Origin: Rhodovulum strictum | Lineage (GTDB): Bacteria; Pseudomonadota; Alphaproteobacteria; Rhodobacterales; Rhodobacteraceae | Reading direction: 5' to 3' | Assembly: GCF_009649175.1 (NCBI RefSeq) | Contig: NZ_WJPO01000017.1 | Span: 1 to 64,000, forward strand | DNA: 64,000 bases | Part shown: piece by piece, positions 19,203 through 27,603 of the stretch | Position numbering within the stretch: position 1 is the first letter of the stretch | How the letters are laid out: every line of letters begins with the position of its first letter | Position numbers and translations under genes: made by a program | Notes under the pieces: generated by a model | The model's input: the letters and a program-made list of their open reading frames with translations, nothing else | Told to the model about the DNA's origin: nothing | Databases searched by the model: none

Positions 19203-21361
19203 GCCGCCACCTGCCCGGCCTGCCGCGTCTCGACCACCTTGGCGTCCCGGATTTGCAGCGTCGCCCGGATGCTGCCCTTGCGGCCGTCCTCGTAGGTGAC
19301 TTCGGTCTCGGTGTAGATGCTGTCCGACCCGTCATAGAGCGCGGTCACCAGATCGCCGAACTTCTCGGCGATAATGTTGCGGCGCACCTTGCGGGTACGG
19401 GTCAGTTCGCCATCGTCGGCATCCAGTTCCTTGTGCAGGATCAGGAAGCGGTGGATCTGGCAGCCCGACAGCATCGGGTCCGCCGCAACCGAGCGGTTCA
19501 CCTCCTCGACATGGGCCTGGATCGTGTCCAGCACGCGCGGATGCCCGGCAAGTTCCTGATAGCTGGCATAGGCGATGTTGTTGCGCTCTGCCCAGTTGCC
19601 GACCGCAGTCAGGTCGATGTTGATGAAGGCGGTGCAGCGGTCGCGGCCCGCGCCGAACACCACGGCTTCGAGGATGTCGGGATAGAATTTCAGCTTGTTT
19701 TCCACGTATTTCGGCGCGAACAGCCGGCCATCGGCCATCTTGCCCACATCCTTGGCCCGGTCGATGATCCGCAGATGCCCGGTGCCTTCCTCGAAGAAGC
19801 CGGCATCCCCCGTCGCCACCCAGCCCTCGGGATCCTTGGTCGAGGCGGTCGACTCGGCATTCTTGTAGTATTCGACAAATGTGCCGGGGCTTCGATAGAA
19901 CACCTCGCCATTCTCGGCGATCCTGACCTCGACACCGGGCGAGGGCACGCCCACCGTATCCGAGCGCACCTGCCCGTCGGGCTGCTGCGTGATGAAGACC
20001 GATGCTTCGGTCTGGCCATAGAGCTGTTTGAGGTTGATCCCCAGCGAGCGGTAGAAATCGAAGATCTCGGGGCCGATCGCCTCTCCCGCGGTATAGGCGA
20101 CGCGGATGCGCGACAGCCCCAGCGTGTTCTTGAGCGGCCCGTAGATCAGCACATCGCCCGTGCGATAGTTGAAGTAATCGCGCAGCGGCTGCGGATAGAG
20201 GTTCAGAAGCGGCCCGCGCGCCTTGAAGTACTTGCGCGCCTCGATCGGGTGGCGCAGCCGCACGAAGAAGCCCCGCACCGCGTTCTCGACGATGGTCTCG
20301 ACGGCGAAGCCGATCCCCATTGCATAGCGATAGGCCCAGCGCACCCGGCGGCGCAGCGTCGGCTTGGACTGCTTGTTGCGATAGCGCGGCATCCCGTAGG
20401 TCTCGCCGGTGGTCTTGGCGAACTCCATGAAATGCTTGAACATCGCATGTTTCAGATCGCCCGCATCCTCCATCCGGATCATGACATTGGTCAGCATCGT
20501 CTCGAAGATGCGCGGTGGCGCAAAGAAATAGGTCGGCCCGATCTCGCGCAGGTCGGTCATCATCGTCTCGGGGCTTTCGGGGCAGTTCACGCAGAAGCCT
20601 GCCACCATCGCCTGACCGATGGAGAAGATGAAATCGCCCACCCAGGCCATCGGCAGATAGGCCAGCACTTCCTCGTCCTGGCCCAGATGGTCAAAGGCAA
20701 CCGATGCCTTGGCGGTCTCGATGATGTTGCGGTTCGACAGCACCACGCCCTTGGGCTTGCCGGTCGTGCCCGAGGTATAGAGCATGACGCAGGTCGAATC
20801 CCAGGTCAGCTCGGCGATGCGCGCCTCAAGCTCGGGCTCCAGCCGGGTGCGGGCCGCGCGGCCCTCGGCCTCGATATCGGCCAGCCAGTTCAGATGCGTG
20901 TGGTCGTATTTCCGCATGCCCCGCTTGTCGTTGTAAAGGACATGCTCGATATGGTGGATGCGGTCCTGGACCTCGATGACCTTGTCGACCTGTTCCTGGT
21001 CGCCGCAGACCACGAAACGCGCGCCGCAATGGTCCAGCACATAGGCCATCTCCTCGGCCACGGCGTCCTGATACAGCGGCACCGGGATCGCGCCGCACAT
21101 CTGTGCGGCCACCATCGACCAATAATGCGCCGGGCGGTTGCGGCCGATGATCGCCACATACTCGCCCCGCTCGATCCCGAGCGCGAGCAGGCCCAACGCG
21201 ATGGACCGGATTTCCTCGTTCGCCTGCGCCCAAGTCCAGCATTGCCAGATGCCGAATTCCTTTTCGCGATAGGCGGGCTTGTCGCCATAAAGCTGCACGT
21301 TCCGCGCAAGCAACGCGGGAACAGAACAGAGCTCGTCCGCAGACGTGCCATGTGGTGCCAA
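19199..21361 (-). CDS. Long-chain-type acyl-CoA synthetase (AMP-binding)
   Basis: This protein of about 720 residues joins CoA to a long or bulky acid through an acyl-adenylate. The AMP-binding motif YTSGTTGKPKG lies near residue 195. YGQTEA and the hinge region GWVATGDAGFFEEGTGHLRIIDRAKD are present, and the length fits FAA1/ACSBG-like long-chain enzymes. No ATG precedes the domain. A TTG at 21361 with GGGGAGGAG about 8 bases upstream gives M(L)APHGTSADEL and was chosen over the ATG at 21541. It is the first gene of the operon and overlaps livG. Its presence suggests vectorial activation of the imported acid, or priming for the second ligase's product. Confidence 0.87.
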   Translation of the reverse strand: MAPHGTSADELCSVPALLARNVQLYGDKPAYREKEFGIWQCWTWAQANEEIRSIALGLLALGIERGEYVAIIGRNRPAHYWSMVAAQMCGAIPVPLYQDAVAEEMAYVLDHCGARFVVCGDQEQVDKVIEVQDRIHHIEHVLYNDKRGMRKYDHTHLNWLADIEAEGRAARTRLEPELEARIAELTWDSTCVMLYTSGTTGKPKGVVLSNRNIIETAKASVAFDHLGQDEEVLAYLPMAWVGDFIFSIGQAMVAGFCVNCPESPETMMTDLREIGPTYFFAPPRIFETMLTNVMIRMEDAGDLKHAMFKHFMEFAKTTGETYGMPRYRNKQSKPTLRRRVRWAYRYAMGIGFAVETIVENAVRGFFVRLRHPIEARKYFKARGPLLNLYPQPLRDYFNYRTGDVLIYGPLKNTLGLSRIRVAYTAGEAIGPEIFDFYRSLGINLKQLYGQTEASVFITQQPDGQVRSDTVGVPSPGVEVRIAENGEVFYRSPGTFVEYYKNAESTASTKDPEGWVATGDAGFFEEGTGHLRIIDRAKDVGKMADGRLFAPKYVENKLKFYPDILEAVVFGAGRDRCTAFINIDLTAVGNWAERNNIAYASYQELAGHPRVLDTIQAHVEEVNRSVAADPMLSGCQIHRFLILHKELDADDGELTRTRKVRRNIIAEKFGDLVTALYDGSDSIYTETEVTYEDGRKGSIRATLQIRDAKVVETRQAGQVAA

Positions 21362-21537
21362 GAATGTCTCCTCCCCTTCACCCGGAAATCGGGTTAACCC
21401 GCTTGCATCGCGGATCCCCCATCCCCCCGGGCGTGGCCGGTCTTCCGGCCCCTGAGGCGGCCTGAACCGCCCGAATTTCCTCGCTTGACCCCGGCTCACC
21501 TGGCCGCACCAGCCCTCTCCGCACCGGGGTCGAGGGC

Positions 21538-21566
21538 ACATTTGCCCAAGGTCGGATTCCGGTCAA
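21538..21566 (-). promoter_or_regulatory. Sigma-70 type promoter of the ABC/acyl-CoA ligase operon
   Basis: On the minus strand TTGACC (21566-21561) and AAATGT (21543-21538) are separated by 17 bases. The -35 element is nearly perfect and the -10 is weak, as for an activated promoter. The start would lie near 21531, about 170 bases before the TTG start codon. Confidence 0.5.
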
Positions 21567-21581
21567 GCAAAAGGTTAGGAA

Positions 21582-21618
21582 ATTGCGCAGGATGCACGCC
21601 GCCGCGACAGATTGCGCA
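21582..21618. promoter_or_regulatory. Pair of ATTGCGCA direct repeats, possible activator site
   Basis: ATTGCGCA occurs at 21582-21589 and again at 21611-21618, 29 bases apart. The second copy extends to the palindrome TTGCGCAA. They lie about 50 and 80 bases upstream of the predicted operon start, positions typical for an activator. No regulator gene is adjacent. This could be coincidental. Confidence 0.35.
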
Positions 21619-21695
21619 AGCCTGCCGTAACGGCACGGCCCCTTGGCCCGGCCCGCGCCATGGCCTAGACCGGCGGCGAACCGAACGGGGGACCG

Positions 21696-22760
21696 ATGAC
21701 GCATCTGTGGGTCAGGGCCGAGCAGCGGCCGAACGAGGAACGGGTGGGGCTGATGCCCGAGGGCGCGCGGGCGCTGGTCGAAGCCGGCGCCCGCGTCAGC
21801 ATCGAGCAAAGCCCCGTCCGCGCGATCCCCATCGAGGGCTACGAGGCGGCGGGCTGTCAGATCGTCGCCGCCCATTCCTGGCCCGACGCGCCGGACGACG
21901 CCATCATCTTCGGCCTCAAGGAATTGCCCGAGGACGGCACGCCCCTGCCCCACCGCCACATCATGTTCGGCCATGCCTTCAAGGGCCAGGCGGCGGGCCG
22001 CGTGCTGCTCGACCGCTTCGCGGCGGGGGGCGGCATGCTATACGACCTGGAATATCTGGTGGACGAGGGCGGGCGGCGGGTGGCGGCCTTTGGCTACTGG
22101 GCGGGCTATGCGGGGGCGGCGGTCAGCCTGATCTGCTGGGCCGCGCAGCAACGCGGCGGCATCGCCGGGCCCGTCGGCAAGCATGCCGGTTCCCAAGACC
22201 TGCGCGCGGCACTGGGCGCGGCGCTTGCGGGTCTTGGCCGCCCGCGCGCCATCGTGATCGGCGCGCTGGGCCGGGTCGGGACAGGCGCCAGCGACCTCTG
22301 CCGCGCGATGGGTGTCGAGGTCACGCCCTGGGACATGGCCGAAACCGCCCATGGCGGCCCCTTCCCCGAAATCCTCAATCACGAGATCCTTCTCAACTGC
22401 ATCCTCGCGATGCCCGGCACGCCGGTCTTCGTGCCCGAACACGCGCCACAGGCCCCCCGCCGCCTGTCCGTGATCGGCGACATTGCCTGCGATCCCGGTT
22501 CGGATTTCTCGCCGATCAAGGTCTATGACCGCGCGACCGACTGGCAGGAACCCGCGATCCGGGTCCATGACGCGCCGCCGCTCGATGTGACCGCAATCGA
22601 CAACCTGCCCTCGATGCTGCCGGTCGAATCCTCGCAGGATTATGCTGCGCAATTGCTGCCCTCGCTGCTGGGGCTGCATGATCTGCAAGCCGGGGTCTGG
22701 GGCCGCGCGCATGCGGTTTTCCAAAGTCACATCAGCGGGATAAGGAACGAACGGGCATGA
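21696..22760 (+). CDS. Saccharopine dehydrogenase (lysine-forming, LYS1-like)
   Basis: This 354-residue protein has the alanine-dehydrogenase/PNT-type fold of yeast LYS1. Visible are an N-terminal VRAEQRPNEERVGLMPEGA, FGHAFKGQ, GRVGTGASDLCRAMGV as the dinucleotide site, and the conserved DNLPSMLPVESSQDYAAQLLPSL. It interconverts saccharopine with lysine and 2-oxoglutarate using NAD. It overlaps the next gene by four bases (ATGA), so the two are coupled. The pair probably acts in lysine degradation, since dapB elsewhere in the window indicates the diaminopimelate route for synthesis. Biochemical direction is inferred. Confidence 0.88.
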   Translation: MTHLWVRAEQRPNEERVGLMPEGARALVEAGARVSIEQSPVRAIPIEGYEAAGCQIVAAHSWPDAPDDAIIFGLKELPEDGTPLPHRHIMFGHAFKGQAAGRVLLDRFAAGGGMLYDLEYLVDEGGRRVAAFGYWAGYAGAAVSLICWAAQQRGGIAGPVGKHAGSQDLRAALGAALAGLGRPRAIVIGALGRVGTGASDLCRAMGVEVTPWDMAETAHGGPFPEILNHEILLNCILAMPGTPVFVPEHAPQAPRRLSVIGDIACDPGSDFSPIKVYDRATDWQEPAIRVHDAPPLDVTAIDNLPSMLPVESSQDYAAQLLPSLLGLHDLQAGVWGRAHAVFQSHISGIRNERA

Positions 22761-23902
22761 CGATTCACTGGTGCGGAACGGGGCTTTCGGCGATTCCGGG
22801 GCTGAGGAGGCTGATCGCGGCGGGCCATCCGGTGACGGTCTGGAACCGGACCACGGACAAGGCGCGCGACGCGGTGGGCGATCTGACCGACAACATCCGC
22901 GCCTTCGACATGGGCGCGCTGGCCGCGGTGCTGCGGCCGGGCGATGTCGTGGTCTCGATGCTGCCCGCCGACCGGCATGTGCCGCTGGCCGAACTGGCGA
23001 TCCGCCATGGCGCGCATCTGGTGACGTCAAGCTACATCTCGCCCGAGATGCGCGCGCTTGACGATGCGGCGCGCGCCGCCGGGGTGGCGCTGGTCAACGA
23101 GGTCGGGCTTGATCCCGGCATCGACCATCTGATGGCGCATTGGCTGATGGCCGATTACCGCGCCTCGGGCGCCCATGCGCCGGACAACATCTTCGGCTTC
23201 CTGTCCTATTGCGGCGGCATCCCGAAACAGCCGAATGCCTTTCGCTACAAGTTCAGCTGGTCGCCGCTGGGCGTGCTGCGCGCGCTGCGCTCGCCCTCGC
23301 GCTCGATCCGCGACGGCGCGGAATTCTCGGCCCTGCGGCCCTGGGATGCGCTCGGCCGCTACGAGGCGCCGTTGCCCCGGCCCGAGACATTCGAGGTCTA
23401 TCCGAACCGCGATTCGCTGCCCTTCATGGCGCAATACGGCTTCGAGCCGGACTGGCAGATACGCGATTTCGTGCGCGGCACGCTGCGGCTGGACGGCTGG
23501 GCCGACGCCTGGGCGGATGTCTTCGACACCATAGCCGCCGCCCAAGGGCCAGAGGGCGAGGCGGCGCTGGTCGCGCTGTCGGAACGGCTCTGGGCCCAGA
23601 ACGCCTATGCCCCGGACGAGCCCGACCGCGTGGTGCTTTGCGTCACGCTGCATGTCACCCGGGCGGGCGAGACGGTCTATCACAAGACCTATGCGATGGA
23701 TGCCTGGGGCGATGCGCGCGGCAGCGCGATGGCGCGGCTGGTCTCGGTGCCGGTGGCGCTGGCGGTCGAGGCGGTGCTGAGCCGCGAGATCCCCGCAGGC
23801 ATCAGCGCCGCGCCGCATGAACCGCCGCTTCTGGCCCGCTGGATGGACGAGGTCGCCGGGCTGGCCCAGCATCTGCAAGTCGTCGATCACCGCACGGGCT
23901 GA
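22757..23902 (+). CDS. Saccharopine dehydrogenase/reductase-type protein (LYS9-like family)
   Basis: This 381-residue protein has an N-terminal Rossmann domain (MTIHWCGTGLSAIPGLRRL) and the family sequence NEVGLDPGIDHLMAHWL near 115. That sequence is a hallmark of saccharopine reductases acting on the 2-aminoadipate semialdehyde side. With the upstream LYS1-like enzyme it would form the two steps between lysine and 2-aminoadipate 6-semialdehyde. The nucleotide-binding glycine motif is slightly unusual, with a longer spacing. It is convergent with the DUF3775 gene. Confidence 0.85.
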   Translation: MTIHWCGTGLSAIPGLRRLIAAGHPVTVWNRTTDKARDAVGDLTDNIRAFDMGALAAVLRPGDVVVSMLPADRHVPLAELAIRHGAHLVTSSYISPEMRALDDAARAAGVALVNEVGLDPGIDHLMAHWLMADYRASGAHAPDNIFGFLSYCGGIPKQPNAFRYKFSWSPLGVLRALRSPSRSIRDGAEFSALRPWDALGRYEAPLPRPETFEVYPNRDSLPFMAQYGFEPDWQIRDFVRGTLRLDGWADAWADVFDTIAAAQGPEGEAALVALSERLWAQNAYAPDEPDRVVLCVTLHVTRAGETVYHKTYAMDAWGDARGSAMARLVSVPVALAVEAVLSREIPAGISAAPHEPPLLARWMDEVAGLAQHLQVVDHRTG

Positions 23903-23911
23903 AGCCCGCGC

Positions 23912-24247
23912 TCAGCGGTCGAAGAAATCTTCCTCAAGGTCGGTGGGATTGATGCCCAGCGCGTCCAGCCCGGCCTCGAGGTAATCGGCGAAGAGCGGCA
24001 TGTTGACCAGATAATCCTCGGTCGGCGTCGTCGCCTCGGCCTTGGCGGTCTCGACCGCCTCGGCCAGATCCTCGGGATCGAAGGTCTCCCGCCCGATCCA
24101 GGTCAGCGCGACCAGGCTGGCCTTTTCGTCCTCGTTCATCGCCCCGATGAAGGCGCGCAATTCGGCCTCGGCCATGCGTTTTTCGCGGGCATAGAAGATT
24201 ACCTGCACCACCTTGCGCGGGCTTATCTCAAGCAGGTCGTTGATCAC
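23912..24247 (-). CDS. DUF3775 domain protein
   Basis: This acidic protein of about 111 residues has no signal or membrane segment. It contains NDLLEISPRKVVQVIFYAREKR, a GAMNEDEKASLVALTWIGRETF core and an acidic end LEEDFFDR, matching the DUF3775 family as I recall it. The function is unknown. The start is a GTG at 24247 with GGAGGAAA about 9 bases upstream; the open frame beyond it is an artefact of the SDR gene's other frame. It lies 62 bases downstream of the SDR gene and could be the last gene of that operon. Confidence 0.75.
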   Translation of the reverse strand: MINDLLEISPRKVVQVIFYAREKRMAEAELRAFIGAMNEDEKASLVALTWIGRETFDPEDLAEAVETAKAEATTPTEDYLVNMPLFADYLEAGLDALGINPTDLEEDFFDR

Positions 24248-24309
24248 GGGCTGTTTCCTCCGAACTTCCCGCCAGTTTCGCCCGCCCCCGCCCGATGCAC
24301 AAGCCTTGC

Positions 24310-25050
24310 TCAGCGTCTGGGCGCGAAAATCCGGTAATAAAGCCCCTCGGGCAGGAATTGCGACAGCCGGAACAGCCACGAGAATAGTGTGGGAAAGCTG
24401 CGCGAGAACCTGTCGGTCATCATGTGTTCGACCATGATCCGCGCCGCCGGGTCCGGGTCCATGATGAAGGGCATCGCGAAATCGTTCTTGTCGGTCAGCC
24501 GCGTGCGGATGAAGCCCGGATTGACCAGTTGCACCTTGATGCCGCTGCCGCGCAGATCGGCATACATGCTTTCGGCCAGCGACATCAGCCCCGCCTTGGA
24601 CGCGCAATAGCCGATGGCGCCGGGCAGGCCGCGAAAGCCGGACAGGCTGCCGGTCAGAACGATATGGCCGCGCCCGCGCGCGACGAAATGCGGCACGACC
24701 TGCCCCAGCACCCGCGCCGCGCCGGTGAAGTTGATGTCGCACATCGCCTCGACCTCGTCGGCATTCCAGGCCTGGGCGGGCTGCGGCCAGTAGACACCGG
24801 CCAGAAACACCATGCCGTCGATATCGCCGACCTGTGCAAAGGCATCGCGCACGGACTGGCTGTCGGAGACATCCATCGTCACCACCTGGGCGCGGGCGGG
24901 CAGCGATGCGGCCAGCGCGTCCAGCCGCCCCGCAGTCCGGGCGCTGAGCACCAGTTCCACCCCTAGCGCGCTCAGTTGTTCGGCAAGCGCACGGCCCAGC
25001 CCCTCGCTTGCGCCGACGATCCAGTAGCGCCTGCCGGCCCAGTCGCTCAT
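24310..25050 (-). CDS. Short-chain dehydrogenase/reductase in the sigma-E cluster
   Basis: This 246-residue classical SDR has the NAD(P) site GASEGLGRA near 13, the NNAG-like element as LAGVYW, catalytic Ser in LTGSLSGF, and YCASK with Tyr and Lys four apart. A hydrophobic C-terminus may touch the membrane. It corresponds by position to RSP_1087 next to R. sphaeroides rpoE-chrR. Its ATG overlaps the DUF3833 stop by four bases. The substrate is unknown, but a lipid or lipid-derived carbonyl is plausible. Confidence 0.87.
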   Translation of the reverse strand: MSDWAGRRYWIVGASEGLGRALAEQLSALGVELVLSARTAGRLDALAASLPARAQVVTMDVSDSQSVRDAFAQVGDIDGMVFLAGVYWPQPAQAWNADEVEAMCDINFTGAARVLGQVVPHFVARGRGHIVLTGSLSGFRGLPGAIGYCASKAGLMSLAESMYADLRGSGIKVQLVNPGFIRTRLTDKNDFAMPFIMDPDPAARIMVEHMMTDRFSRSFPTLFSWLFRLSQFLPEGLYYRIFAPRR

Positions 25051-25610
25051 GCGGCACCTTTGGGACGCATGGTCGCGACCAGTTCGCCAACGGGAATGCC
25101 GAACTTGCGGAACTGGCTGCGGTTCATGATCGTGCCGTTCTCCATCAGATACATCCAGTCGATCACGTCCAGCACATGGCCGCCCGCATCCTCGGGCAGG
25201 CGGATGCGATAGCGCAGATGCACTGCCGATCCCCTTTGCCAGCCCTCGCCATAGCCGACCACATCGGGCGCTTGTGCGCGGATATGCCCGTCATTGCCCA
25301 GCGTGAAGGCCCAGCGCCGACTTTGCGTCGCGCCGCTGTCATAGCGGAATTCCTCGGTCATGGTACCGGCATTGCCCTCCCACCGCGCCTCGAAATCGGC
25401 CACGAAACGCGAGGCGACGCGGCCCGTCGGCCCATAGATCACGCCCTCGCACAGGATCGGGCCGTTGATATGGCGGCGGATGTCGAATTCGGGGGTCTTG
25501 GCGGCATAATCCCCGGCTTTCTGGGCCGGAAAGGCCAGCATCCGCCCGCGCAGGATAGCCAGCGCGAGGACTGCCAGCGCACCAAGAACGAAGGCCAGGA
25601 AAAAACTCAT
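25047..25610 (-). CDS. DUF3833 family membrane-anchored protein
   Basis: This 187-residue protein has a single N-terminal hydrophobic helix (FFLAFVLGALAVLALAIL). A soluble DUF3833 domain follows (DIRRHINGPILCEGVIYGPTGRV, then WMYLMENGTIMNRSQFRKFG), a lipocalin-like beta-rich fold in many predictions. It corresponds by position to RSP_1088. It overlaps both neighbours by four bases. The role is unknown, but the lipid cluster suggests binding or transfer of a lipid. Confidence 0.85.
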   Translation of the reverse strand: MSFFLAFVLGALAVLALAILRGRMLAFPAQKAGDYAAKTPEFDIRRHINGPILCEGVIYGPTGRVASRFVADFEARWEGNAGTMTEEFRYDSGATQSRRWAFTLGNDGHIRAQAPDVVGYGEGWQRGSAVHLRYRIRLPEDAGGHVLDVIDWMYLMENGTIMNRSQFRKFGIPVGELVATMRPKGAA

Positions 25611-26839
25611 CGGTCCGTCTCCCGGGTCAGGGGCGTCGCAGCCAGAAGCGCGATCGCCAACAGTTTCAGGGCGCAGGGCACAAGGGCATAAAGCACGCTC
25701 AGCGTCACCAATGCGCCCGGCGGGTTGTCGGCCCCGGCGGCAAAGCCCGCACGCTGCAACAGCGGCAAGAGCGTCACCGCCGCAAAGGCCAGGGTGAATT
25801 TCGAAACGAAGGTCCACAGCCCGAAGGCCCGGCCCGCATTCGGCGCCACATGGACCATGCGCCCGGCAAAGATCGCGGGCAACAGTGTCATGTCGGCCCC
25901 CAGCGCCGCGCCCGAGGCGATGCAGATCAGCGCAAAGGGCAGGATGTCGCCCGCGCCCAGAAAGGCGGCATAGGCGAAGGCAAGGATCGACAGCATCATG
26001 CCCCCGATCAGCGTGCGCTTCGCGCCCCAGATGCGCGCGACCCGGCCCCAGACCGGCGCCGAGGCCGCCGCCGACAGAAAGAAAAGCAGCAGAAGCGGCC
26101 CCTCCCATCCCGGGGCGGCCAGCCGGCTTTCGACGAAAAACAGAAACAGCGTCGAGGTCACGGCAACGGGTGTGGCATTGACCAGCGCCACGACCAGCAG
26201 CCGCCGCGCCACGGGATCGGCCAGAACCTCGCGGAAACCGCCCTCCTGCGCGGCGGCGGGCAGGCGCCATTCGCGGCGCATCGCCAGTGCGGCAACCAGC
26301 GCAAGCCCGGCGAACCCTGCGGCAAAGGCCGCAAAGGGCGCGCCGGTCCCGATCAGCAGCGTAGGCGCGACCGCCGCCGCGCTGACCCCCAGCAGCGCGC
26401 CGGTCTCGCGCCAGGCCGCGATGCGGACATGCCCGCCCGCGCCCAGTTGCCCGGCCCGCGATACGCCCTGCGCGTAGAAGGTGATGGTCAGAAAGCTGAA
26501 GGCGGTGAACAGCCCGGTCAGCGTCAGCCCGAACCACAGCAGCGGCGCCACGGGCGGCGTCACGGCAAACAGCGCCCACATCGAGCCCGCCAGCAGCGCC
26601 ACGGCGCCCGCCACCGCCAGCCCCCGCGCCCGGCGCAGCCGTTCCGACAGCCAGCCCAGCGCCGGATCCTGCACCACGTCGAACAGCCGCAGTCCGAACA
26701 GCACCGCGCCCAGCGCCGCAAGGCTGACGCCGTATTCGTCGACATAGAATTTCGGCGCGTGAATGTAGATCGGCAGCCCCGCCGAGGCCAGAAGCGCGGC
26801 AAACACCGCATAGCCCGAAAGCGGCGCGGCCCCGGCCAT
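25607..26839 (-). CDS. MFS transporter (sugar/cation symporter-like) in the sigma-E cluster
   Basis: This 410-residue protein has about 12 hydrophobic helices. The family signature (GLRLFDVVQDPALGWLSERLR) near 45-65 is typical of the GPH/MFS_2 branch. It corresponds by position to RSP_1089. Its ATG shares one base with the DUF1365 stop (TGATG). MFS_2 relatives move lipids or lysolipids in other systems, so a lipid-related substrate is conceivable, but nothing in the sequence proves it. Confidence 0.87.
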   Translation of the reverse strand: MAGAAPLSGYAVFAALLASAGLPIYIHAPKFYVDEYGVSLAALGAVLFGLRLFDVVQDPALGWLSERLRRARGLAVAGAVALLAGSMWALFAVTPPVAPLLWFGLTLTGLFTAFSFLTITFYAQGVSRAGQLGAGGHVRIAAWRETGALLGVSAAAVAPTLLIGTGAPFAAFAAGFAGLALVAALAMRREWRLPAAAQEGGFREVLADPVARRLLVVALVNATPVAVTSTLFLFFVESRLAAPGWEGPLLLLFFLSAAASAPVWGRVARIWGAKRTLIGGMMLSILAFAYAAFLGAGDILPFALICIASGAALGADMTLLPAIFAGRMVHVAPNAGRAFGLWTFVSKFTLAFAAVTLLPLLQRAGFAAGADNPPGALVTLSVLYALVPCALKLLAIALLAATPLTRETDR

Positions 26840-27603
26840 CAGCTGACCTCTTTGGCCGGGGGCTCGGGGCGGGTGCGGTAGCGCGCGCCCTTCAGCTTCA
26901 GCCGCAGGGCGTGCCAGTAGATCAGGCTCAGCACCCGGATCGAGCCAAAGGGCCGCCGGACCAGGCCCGTCAGGATATGCCGGTTTCTCAGCGGTCGGCG
27001 CGGCCCCGTCAGCGTGGCGTAAAGCCCTTCTTCGCCATTCGCGGAATAATCGATCCAGATCCCGACCTTGTCGGGCCGGATGTCGAAGCGGAAGCGATAG
27101 CCCCCCTCGATCGGCAGGAAGGGCGAGACATGGAACAGCTTGACCGCCGTCAGGATGTCCGATGGCTCGATCGGGCGCTGGTCGGCATGGCGGCACAGAT
27201 AGGAATGGCGGTCACGCCAGGGGTTGTTCACCTCGGCGATCACCGCGCGCAGCGTCTCGTCCTTGCCGTAGCACAGCCAGAAGCTGACCGGGTTGAACTC
27301 GGCCCCCAGCACGCGCGGCAGGGTCAGCAGTTCGAGCCGCCCCTTGGCCGAGAACAGGTCATGCGCCTTGAGCACCTCGCGCACCCATTCCGCGCCGCGC
27401 CCCTGTCCCCACGGCCCGCCATGGTCGCGGTCCCAGACCGACATGATGTTGCGCCGATTGAGCGAGAACAGGCGCGGGCGTTTCGGCGCAGGGGCCTCGG
27501 CATCGTAAAGGACGTAATCGACCGAATGGCGCAGCTTGTGATCCACCTTGCCGCGCCGCTGGTGAAAGGTCGTGCCGCGGACATGTTCGACAACAGCGGT
27601 CAT
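26839..27603 (-). CDS. DUF1365 protein of the furan fatty acid / singlet oxygen cluster
   Basis: This 254-residue protein matches DUF1365 (RGTTFHQRRGKVDHKLRHSVDYVLYD, then GAEFNPVSFWLCYG and FHVSPFLPIEGGYRF). The homologue RSP_1090 is needed for a full sigma-E response to singlet oxygen and for furan fatty acid formation in R. sphaeroides. From memory it may be the oxygen-inserting step (UfaO), but I could not verify the gene-to-name assignment. It overlaps the upstream FAD gene by four bases. Confidence 0.88.
   Translation of the reverse strand: MTAVVEHVRGTTFHQRRGKVDHKLRHSVDYVLYDAEAPAPKRPRLFSLNRRNIMSVWDRDHGGPWGQGRGAEWVREVLKAHDLFSAKGRLELLTLPRVLGAEFNPVSFWLCYGKDETLRAVIAEVNNPWRDRHSYLCRHADQRPIEPSDILTAVKLFHVSPFLPIEGGYRFRFDIRPDKVGIWIDYSANGEEGLYATLTGPRRPLRNRHILTGLVRRPFGSIRVLSLIYWHALRLKLKGARYRTRPEPPAKEVS

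Larger units (their letters stand above)
21362..21695. other. Divergent intergenic region between the ABC operon and the saccharopine genes
   Basis: This 334-base stretch has no gene. It holds a good minus-strand promoter (21538-21566), a pair of ATTGCGCA repeats upstream of it (21582-21618), and the leader of the plus-strand saccharopine dehydrogenase gene. No riboswitch fold was recognised. Confidence 0.7.
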
